From: Hyaloperonospora brassicae
Lineage: Eukaryota; Oomycota; Peronosporomycetes; Peronosporales; Peronosporaceae
Length of the DNA: 64,000 nt
Assembly (NCBI GenBank): GCA_947650285.1
Contig: CANTFL010001485.1
Location: 62,001 to 126,000 of the forward strand
Reading direction: 5' to 3'
The notes under the pieces were generated by a model, which was not told the origin of the DNA, did not search any database, and saw only the letters and a program-made list of their open reading frames with translations. The position numbers were made by a program, and so were the translations under genes. Below are positions 56,389 through 64,000 of the stretch, in pieces; within the stretch, counting starts at the first letter, position 1; each line of letters starts with the position of its first letter.

Positions 56389-58122
56389 TCATACTACAAT
56401 CGAAGCGTAGTATCGCGCAAACACAAGCGAAGCAAACATCAGTGCGTCAATGCGGTCCAGCACACCGCCGTGGCCAGGGATGAGCTTGCCAGAGTCTTTC
56501 ACACCTGCCGCACGTTTCAAGAGGCTCTCGAAAAGATCTCCAAGTCGCCCCACGATCACAGCCATCACGGTGAACCCGATTTGCGCCACTGCAGAGCCCG
56601 GTACACTGAGCAGATCGGACGCGATGAACATCGCAGTGACACCAAACAGAATGGCTCCGATCGTTCCTTCATAGTCTTTGTTCTTGGACAAGTGCGACGA
56701 CAGAGGGTTGTAGTACTGGTAGTGTATCCGCTCCAGAAACTTACCCGTCACATACGCCCCTGTATCGGAAGCCCATACGACATACAGCAGCACGATCAAT
56801 AACTTGCGGTACGACTCCAGTCGCTCGTCGTCCACAAAGGCGACAAGCACAGACAGACTGCCGATAATGTACAGATAGCCGAGCACGTCCAGTGCAATGT
56901 GCAGGAACGTCGACGGTCCTGATGAGCTCGTGTGTCGACGAAAGAGGACAATGATAGCCACGCCTGCGAGAAACACCTGTGCTGGCTCCAAGGAAATACC
57001 GCACCGCAGGCGGTTGATCGGACACGCCGTCGAGTGCATCGTCAGTAGCGTGAAGATGACTTTTTCCAGCAGACAGATACACGCATACGTCCAGTCCGGT
57101 GTCGAGAAGGCACACAGTGCAGCAACAAAGTCCGTGGCAATGCTATAGAACCAGCGCAGCTTGTACAGCTGTTTCTCATGGAGCTCCGGGACGTAGTCCA
57201 CGTAGGTCAGGAACATCGCCGTCGTGCAGACGGTCGTGAGCATCGACAGCACAATTGCTGCGATCCACTCGTTCTGGCAGAAATAGCGATCGGCGATGCC
57301 CGTGACGGCACTCCTGGAGAAGCCCGCGTCCTCTGCATGGACGTGCTCGTTCGCATCCATCCCAACGCCGCCGTGGCTCGACCGTTGCTGCTCGTCCGCC
57401 ATGAGCTCGAGCAAATGAGACCCAAAGCTCGCGCGAAGCTGCCGTGGAAACGCCAACGGCGACAGCTCCGCCGTCTCGCCCGTCGTGCTCTCCCCCGTGT
57501 GGCTTCGACCACCGTACTCGCTCCCCAGGTCGCTGTTACTTGCGCCCATAATGACGCGCACGTTGCGGCTCTGTCCACTGCTTTCGTTCTGTACGTTGCG
57601 GCTCAGACAGCTGTTGGACGAGCGCCGACTGTCGACCAATTGCTCGGGCCGAGCCGTACTCACGTCGGTCGGGGCCTCGTGTCGGTGCGTGAGCCGCGAC
57701 TCGCTCACGGCCACTTTCGTCGAGATGCGCACGTAGATGCGGTAGTGCAGCCACGCGTACTCGTACGAGCAGATGCTCGTGACGAACGTGCAGAACGTGG
57801 CGGTGGCAAAGGCCGGCGAGAGCCACAGGAACACAGTGATGAGCGGCACGAAGAAGAGCGCGGACAGCACGCGCTGGACGACGTTGCGGCGCAGCCAGCG
57901 GCGCGTGTCGGCTGCAGTGGCGCGGGAGGCGCTGCACGAGGACAGCGCCGCTGGCGCGGGAGCGAACGCGTCGCTGCTGCTGCTGCTGGACGAGCGATAG
58001 AAGAACGCGGACGGCGCGTCGGACGAGTGCGGCGTGACGGGCATGGGCGACGTGCTGCCGGTCGTGGGCGTGTGGTGCGGCGCGAGCGGCTCGGGCAGCG
58101 GCGACGGAAGAGAGGCGGCCAT
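56389..58122 (-). CDS. Phosphatidate cytidylyltransferase (CDP-diacylglycerol synthase)
   Basis: 577 residues from ATG 58122, which has a strong gccATGG context; an in-frame ATG at 58236 would add 38 residues. The enzyme makes CDP-diacylglycerol from phosphatidate and CTP, the precursor of phosphatidylinositol and cardiolipin, in the ER or a related membrane. The C-terminus has the full family signature, from SLLKRAAGVKDSGKLIPGHG to GVLDRID, with K, D, HGG and D in place. Upstream are several membrane helices and the VVWASDTGAYVTGKFLE segment. A ~170-residue Ser-rich hydrophilic insert between the second and third helices and a Ser/Pro-rich N-terminus make it longer than most relatives. No intron is needed. 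Confidence 0.93.
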   Translation of the reverse strand: MAASLPSPLPEPLAPHHTPTTGSTSPMPVTPHSSDAPSAFFYRSSSSSSSDAFAPAPAALSSCSASRATAADTRRWLRRNVVQRVLSALFFVPLITVFLWLSPAFATATFCTFVTSICSYEYAWLHYRIYVRISTKVAVSESRLTHRHEAPTDVSTARPEQLVDSRRSSNSCLSRNVQNESSGQSRNVRVIMGASNSDLGSEYGGRSHTGESTTGETAELSPLAFPRQLRASFGSHLLELMADEQQRSSHGGVGMDANEHVHAEDAGFSRSAVTGIADRYFCQNEWIAAIVLSMLTTVCTTAMFLTYVDYVPELHEKQLYKLRWFYSIATDFVAALCAFSTPDWTYACICLLEKVIFTLLTMHSTACPINRLRCGISLEPAQVFLAGVAIIVLFRRHTSSSGPSTFLHIALDVLGYLYIIGSLSVLVAFVDDERLESYRKLLIVLLYVVWASDTGAYVTGKFLERIHYQYYNPLSSHLSKNKDYEGTIGAILFGVTAMFIASDLLSVPGSAVAQIGFTVMAVIVGRLGDLFESLLKRAAGVKDSGKLIPGHGGVLDRIDALMFASLVFARYYASIVV

Positions 58123-61100
58123 GGCCGGGGGGCAGGCAGGTAGGCGGCAGGTGTCGGGCCGTGGTGAGTTTGGGTGGGTGTGGATGTGACGCGAAGGTGG
58201 AGGAATGCGTTTCGAGAGGTCACGTGGCCGATGCATGTGGAAGACGCACAGTTTTCGGTCGGGAGGAGACGCGGTCGAATGTGGGTCGCAATGCGGTCGG
58301 TCGTGTGAGAAACGCCGAGTGGACCGTGAAAAAGCGCTTTTTAAAGCTTGGGGGGGCTGCCACGCGCAGAGCGATTCTTTTTTCGAGCAACATTTGCTGC
58401 CTGCTGGAAAGTACGTGGCACATAGACGGCCCCTCGACGTGAAAAAAGTGGGTATAAACCGAGCAAGCGGCCACTGGACTCAGATCCAGCAGAACAGGCA
58501 GAAGGCAGGAAAAACTGATTCCGTTTTCGTTACGACAGCGATACCGCTGTATCCATTGTACAGCATCAGGTTTGACTGCGTGAAGTGGTCGCAGAGGGAG
58601 CTCAAAACTGTAGTCAGCGGTCTGGTTTTGCGAGGCGTTTGCCATTCTGATAGACGCTGCGCGGGAGAGAGCGCGCATCAGTGACGAGACTGTACGCACA
58701 CTCGACTACCAAGCACGACGAAGGCGTACAAAAGAACATGGCGACACTTGCAAACTGCTGTGTCACGTGGCGAAACTGTTGGCGGTAAACTGCGAGAGAC
58801 TAAAGAAGAAGAAGAAGAAGAAGAAGAAGAAAGAAACACGTGTAAACAGAAAAAGGAGTGTACAATGCTATTTGTAAACACGAAAAACAGTATTTGTACT
58901 TTGTGCCAGGAACGGATCAATAGCAGCCACGTCGGTGATTACGGATGGGAGAGGGTCGGCATATTCGCTTACAATAGGACACTTCTGTACAGCGTTTTCC
59001 ATGATGGCTGAACTGGTGGATTAGAGGTCGTGGCTGCACTTCAATCCGCCAAGTATAGGAAGGCGTACGCAACGCAGACATGATGAGCTGACACTGTGGT
59101 ACACGCTAAACGTGATACTTCTTACGATGGACTCGAACGTGCCTACGTACGTGTGACGGCAAGTCATGCTGTGAACGACTGCAATAGAAGCAAAGATCAT
59201 TCGCTCTTGCAGAGCAGAAACCGTCCTGTTGCACGATCGTTGCTGACGCAGCGCTAGTCACAGATCAATCTGATCGTCAAAGTCATGCCGAAAACGGCTA
59301 ATGCACAACTGATGTCTTTCTTTCGGTCACTGCGCTTTCTTTATTTGCAGTGAGCTGTAGCGACCTGATAATGGAGTGGGAACGTTGCGTAAAAACTTGC
59401 TTGTGTCTGCATCGGGGCTATGGTGCCTTTTTGTGCCCTTCACGGATGCGAGTAAGTCGAGGTATTGAGCCGCTTGGTCGAGTTACATGAGCCCATGGCA
59501 GAACTTCATTCAACCGGCACTGCGGTCGAATCCGTTTCGATACTTCCTCAACCCGAGCTACCCATTGACGTGCACGGGCGTTGCACTTGATGCATCAAGT
59601 TTCATGACAGCACCGTGATTTTCTACTGTCATCGTGGTTCATTCGAGGAGCTGACTAGAGATAGACAAGTTCGAACGACGACATTGCCCCAGCAGTCAAC
59701 TTTGTGGAAAAAGCTCGGACTCAAGTTCCGGATAAGCTCATGTTGTGAGGCAGCATGCTAGGCTTGCTGGAGATGTCGACAGGAAACGCAACTGACGGCT
59801 TCAATTAGTACGTAATACGAGGTGTATGCAAACTGACCAGGATATGCAATCTGTGGTGACGTGGCCTATGACGTGCATGACACCTTGTTTGAACACGAAA
59901 CGAATGAGCGTGTCTGCGCAAATGACCCCTCATCGACAAAGGTACATACTGCAGAACTAACGCTACAACCGGGATGGATGTTCGCGGATGTTTCTTCGTC
60001 GGTCATCTACGCTGAAGAAGTCCGTTATATGCATGGCTTCCAGACGAAACTGTCTTCGCCAGCTTGTAGATGTAGCTGTATGAGCTCTCCTTCACAACGA
60101 TACACAACAAGCTGTTACCTGTTGTTGCACACCCTACCAGGGACTGCAGCGTCGGACGTTTTTGCTGTAGAGACCTGCTGTCACTTTTGTTGCCGCGTAC
60201 CCATCTGCCCTCGATCGTGACGAGTTCGTCTGATGATGTTGTGGGAATAGTGCAGACAGCGTTCGTCATTTGGCGTGGCGGACACGTCACAAAGAAGTAG
60301 TGAAAACGACATTGTGCAGCAGGGCAACTAATGGCCGGGTCAAGTCGTCGAAGAGGACGCGACAATCGTCTTTCGTCGCAAAAGTAGAAACGCGTGCAGA
60401 AGAGTGCAGTGATTGACAGTGAGTGACGAAAGACGGAGACAGACGACGACGTGTCTTTCTCCTCTAGTACTTTCCACACAAACGAACCAGTCGTTTTACA
60501 CAGACCGTTTGGGTCTTTGTGCGCAAAGTCCGTCGACGCGACCGAGACACCAGAACGTTTTCAGTTGGAACAGCACTTCTGCGGGTACATGTGATCCGAT
60601 GCAATGTCGCAGCTGTCTCATTCGATCCATGGACAACGATCGCAATGCGATCCTTTTCGCCATTCCTCCTTTCGATGGCGTATGAGGCTCCTCAAGTCAG
60701 TCGGGCACTGATACTTTTCTATCAGTCAAACAAAGACGTTGACGCGTAATTCTAAAAGCCTTGAGGTTGTTTTGTCCGCAGTGCCCTTGGCGAAAGCCAG
60801 TGCTTCCGTTAATCGACGTTATTTAACGCTGACGTGCAGCGAGATAAGGTTACAATCGTAAACATTGCGACTTCTTGACCTTTGACGTGGCGTCCTGTCC
60901 AGACGAATGCCACGTCGATCTGTACAGCAGCCATGCGCACGAGGGAGTTCGCTTCAATGGATTTCCAAACATGCACGAGGCACTTGTTCGGTTGCAGTGG
61001 GAAAGCAAGCAACCTGCCGTCCCGAGGGCGTGCACTACAACCCATGTTTGCGGCTGTATGCCCTGACGGTGCGTGGGAGAGAGCAAACCGCACATTCAAT

Positions 61101-62032
61101 GCTGCTTGGGCGCTATTCCGCGTCGCAACTGCACGTTGCGATCTACAGCTCAGCCTGGAAAAGGGCCAGCGATGGTTGCAGATCGCGACATGAGACATGT
61201 GTGTGGTTGTGTCGGGCACGAGCACATGCCATCTGACAACATAGTGCTCGCCATAAGGACGAAGCAAATGAGCTCCGGCTCATTTGGTTAACACGCGTCT
61301 CGGCGAATCAGCAAAAAACGTATCGGCTCAGCCAGCGCACATTCGACTCGTCAAGAAGCTGCAAGAGGCAGCATGAAAGGCTCAAGCTCAGCATGGCAGC
61401 CGGACGCTTGTGATGCTTGCGACACTACCTGGATATGCTCTTGCTTGTCCTTTCTGACGTGTGCGAAATCCACACTGACTATCCACCCACTCACTTTCAT
61501 GTCTGTCCGTCATGAGGGGATCTCGTGTCGCTGTGATCTCCGTGCGATCGACGGCTGTGCGTCCATACCCGTCCGTCACCGTACGCTGAGCTCCGCAAAG
61601 TTTCCTTTGCAGGAAGAAACAAACAGACAAACAAATAAACAAATAAACAAACAAACCCTTCGTGTGGTCAGACGCGTCCAGCGAATGTATCACGAACGCG
61701 CGCTGTAAGGTCCACGTGTCGCATGGCTTTCTATCGTACTTCGTAACGGCTCCGAGACCGACTCACACCTGGCGCTGCACTGGTCTTTGTGCGCTGGCGA
61801 ACGAGCGGGGTAGGGCTCGCGAGTCCACCAAAGCGCCACGACGATTGGCAAACGAACTCAGCGCTGCGATAGCGACCGATGGCGACAGAATGGACCTCAC
61901 TTTCGCTTTTGCAGCCTCAACGAGAAGGAGCTGCAGAGACGCCGACCGACTTTCGAAAGAGTGACTGAAAGAGTGACCGACTGACCGACCGACTGACCGA
62001 CCGATTTTTGAAAAGCGGATCAGGTTTTCATT
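58123..62032. other. Long stretch without a convincing gene
   Basis: It holds the 5' flank of the CDP-diacylglycerol synthase gene, a GAA repeat (58803-58832), an AAAC/AAAT repeat (about 61617-61655) and a GACC/GACT repeat (61974-62004) just before the kinase gene. Frames of up to 159 codons (58220-58699 minus, 60003-60479 minus, 59861-60220 plus) show no family features. At about 60875-61200 two + strand frames look coding-like but need a frameshift (see findings). Confidence 0.5.
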
Positions 62033-63409
62033 ATGTCGTGTCTGCTCGACTCGCTGCTCAGCAGCTGCGCGTCGCTCTTCTGCATGAACGAACGCCGCGG
62101 CTCACTGCCCATGTCGGCCAAAGTGCACGCGCCGCTGTCGCGCCGGCCAGCGCTGTACAAGAAGTCCGTGCGGCTGACGCTCGACGACCGCTTACGTGCG
62201 CTGATTGGCAGCATAATCACGGAAGAAGAACTCGCACAGCGCGTACGTCTGTGATATCAGTCGTGCTGTAGTAGTAGTAGTAGTAGGCGCAGCAGAAGCA
62301 GTAGCAGAAGCCACTGCGACAGGGACTGACAATGCACTGTGTCTTGACGTTCTTTTTCGATCCTGCAGCTCACGTTCGGACGCGTGCTGGGAACAGGCGC
62401 CACCTCGACGGTCTACGAAGCAGTGGACACGGCAACGGGTCGCCGCGTGTCGGTGAAAGTGTTTGACAAGGCGTCGATGGTCGACGCGCGTCGCTCCATG
62501 GTCGCTGACGGCCAGTACGTGCCCGAGAAGGCCGTGCACCGCGTGCGTCGACGACTGCTGAAGCTCGTGTCGGAGCTGGAGATTTCCAAGTCGCTGGACC
62601 ACCCGAACATTGTCAAGTGGCTCGGAGCGTTTGAGACGTCGCACCGCATCTGCATTGTGCACGAACTTGTGGAGGGCTCGGACCTGCTGGAGCACTTGCT
62701 CGAGCACGGCAAGATGGCCGAGGACCAAGCGGCCCGTGTGTTCAGGCAGCTGCTGTCGGCGCTCGCGTACTGCCACCGGCGCAACATTTTCCACCGTGAC
62801 TTAAAGCTGGAGAATGTCATGATCACTAGAGACTTGGATGTAAAACTCATTGACTTTGGCTTGTCCGAAGCCGTGGCCGATGCGCAACAGACACTTAAGA
62901 CGGCGTGCGGTACGCCGTTGTATTGCAGCCCCGAGATCCTCTTCCTCCACTCTTCGGTCGAAATCACTCGTAGAGGCTTTCACGGAGGCCCTGCTGACGT
63001 CTGGGGCGTCGGTGTTATGATCTTTGCTCTACTTACAGGATGCGCCCCTTTCGACGACTCGGACTTTGAACGCCTGCGTCGAGAAGTGTCACGCAACTGC
63101 ATTAAGTACCCTGCGCACATTTCAAGCCAAGCGAAATGGCTACTGAAGCAAGTGCTTGTGGCCGACGCGCAGATGCGGCCGACAGTCACGGACCTACTTT
63201 CGTACGGCTGGTTCCAGGGCTCGATGCACACCGACCTCTTAACTGCTGCGGTCGATAGTCATAAGGAGCAAACGAGTGCGGGACGAAGGAGCGACTCGTT
63301 GTGCACGGAAGACACAGCTGAGCTTGACATTGACACGCGCTGTGGTATGGTTTCCTGCCGCCGCATCAGTGCGTCTGCTGGTACGTGCAGCTCGAGCGAA
63401 AGTCTATAA
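62033..63409 (+). CDS. Serine/threonine protein kinase, CAMK-like
   Basis: Exons 62033-62242 and 62369-63409, with a 126-nt intron (GTACGT...CTGCAG) containing a TAG microsatellite, give 416 residues. The kinase domain starts at the exon join: ELAQR then LTFGRVLGTGATSTVYEAV (glycine loop). It continues with RVSVKVFDK (ATP-binding Lys), HRDLKLENVMI (catalytic loop), KLIDFGLSEAV (DFG), TACGTPLYCSPEIL (activation loop, APE as SPE), and ADVWGVGVMIFALLTGCAPF. The order and the YCHRRNIFHRDLKLEN style fit the CAMK/AMPK-related group. The catalytic residues are intact. The N-terminus and the ~75-residue Ser-rich C-tail have no known domain. Confidence 0.9.
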
Positions 63410-63606
63410 CATGCAATGAAGCAGCGCGTTCCGTTCGACGACATTAGATGTGGGACTCTTCTCGCTCGAGGGGTCCACCATAGCTGCCCATCAAAGGCCG
63501 CTATGGAGTTAGTTAACGGATGCATGAGTCGACACGGTTGTTGTTGACTCGTCGTCACTAATATATATTTACCACGTGCGTAGGAACTCGACTTGACCAG
63601 CTCGCA

Positions 63607-64000
63607 CTAAGCCCGAGACGGAGGCGCTGCTGCCGTCGCGTGCTTCATCAGTCCCGCTCGGGCCTGCTCCGCCCGCAATCGGAGCTCATCTGCACGACGA
63701 CGTGCGTCCGCTGCCTTCTTGGCTGCTGCTTCCCGTCTCTCGTGCGCCGCCGCCTTTGCCCTCTCGATCTCGTCCAACTTGCGCTGCATCTCTTGCTGAC
63801 GCTGCGCCTCCTCGTGACTGAGCCGCGTCTCGATCTGTCGACGCGAGTTGGCGCGAAGGGTGGACGCTGCCTGAAATGCGCGGCACCGCATGGCCTCTGC
63901 CTTGTCCCGAGCTTCGCGCGCCTTTTGCTCGGCTTCCGCGCGCTTGAGCACGGCCGCTTGCGTGCGCTCCTGCATCGCGCGCATCTCGGCTGCTTGCGCC
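63607..64000 (-). CDS. Coiled-coil protein, 3' end only
   Basis: The minus-strand frame is open from the right edge of the window to a stop at 63607-63609, so at least 130 residues are present and the start lies outside. The sequence is almost wholly Ala/Glu/Arg/Lys/Gln with heptad-like spacing (KRAEAEQKAREARDKAEAM, QRQQEMQRKLDEIERAKAAA), a long charged coiled coil. The tail is short and Ala/Pro-rich (HATAAAPPSRA). Function unknown; tail to tail with the kinase gene. Confidence 0.7.
   Translation of the reverse strand, partial: AQAAEMRAMQERTQAAVLKRAEAEQKAREARDKAEAMRCRAFQAASTLRANSRRQIETRLSHEEAQRQQEMQRKLDEIERAKAAAHERREAAAKKAADARRRADELRLRAEQARAGLMKHATAAAPPSRA

Noticed and set aside
57178..58143. 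321-codon + strand ORF
   Set aside because: It is the Arg-rich antisense shadow of the CDP-diacylglycerol synthase gene, which carries a full family signature.
59861..60479. ORFs of 119 (+) and 158 (-) codons
   Set aside because: No family resemblance, motif or codon-like regularity; likely chance.
40790..64000. tRNA, rRNA and RXLR/Crinkler effector genes
   Set aside because: I looked for cloverleaf-type TTCGAAT arms and for signal peptide plus RXLR or LFLAK motifs and found none that holds up.

Overview
The window looks like a repeat-rich chromosome segment of a plant-pathogenic oomycete (Peronosporales, e.g. Phytophthora or a downy mildew). The reasons are decayed Ty3/Gypsy elements with C-terminal chromodomains of the kind common in these genomes, compact genes with 70-140 nt GT-AG introns, GC-rich codon third positions, and the gene content. 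No species can be assigned from sequence alone.

Bases 1-17,744 are nested retrotransposons. Element 1 (Ty3/Gypsy, + strand, frameshifted and stop-ridden) is split inside its integrase by Element 2 (3,773-14,595). Element 2 is a complete but decayed Gypsy element with TGTGG...CCACA long terminal repeats, a primer-binding site, gag, protease, RT, two RNase H domains, integrase and chromodomain. Element 1 resumes at 14,596 with its integrase tail, a frameshifted chromodomain, a long antisense ORF and an LTR-like end.

Bases 17,744-40,790 are a tandem array of a ~2.4 kb unit (about six full copies plus a 1 kb fragment, very similar to one another). It is interrupted by Element 3 (18,770-26,401), a third Gypsy element with both LTRs. 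The unit matches no protein family I recognise. The first unit after Element 3 carries ~345 bp whose bases have collapsed into G/C homopolymers although its length is kept, which looks like a sequencing or consensus artefact.

Bases 40,960-64,000 are gene-dense single-copy DNA: a stramenopile-type basic Cys/His protein; three tandem multi-pass membrane proteins with a TspO/MBR-like motif and a shared last intron; a CIR1-type co-repressor/splicing protein; an EIPR1 (TSSC1) WD40 protein, disrupted as assembled; an 887-aa low-complexity protein; a head-to-head pair of DJ-1/PfpI proteins that both lack the nucleophilic cysteine; a CDP-diacylglycerol synthase; a ~3.9 kb stretch with no convincing gene; a CAMK-like protein kinase; and the 3' end of a coiled-coil protein running off the right edge. 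Exon structures were inferred by reading frames through GT-AG sites. For the TspO-like, CIR1, DJ-1 and kinase genes the joined lengths are multiples of three and the joined proteins match family motifs across the junctions. Apart from the tandem TspO-like family and the DJ-1 pair, the genes show no shared pathway.
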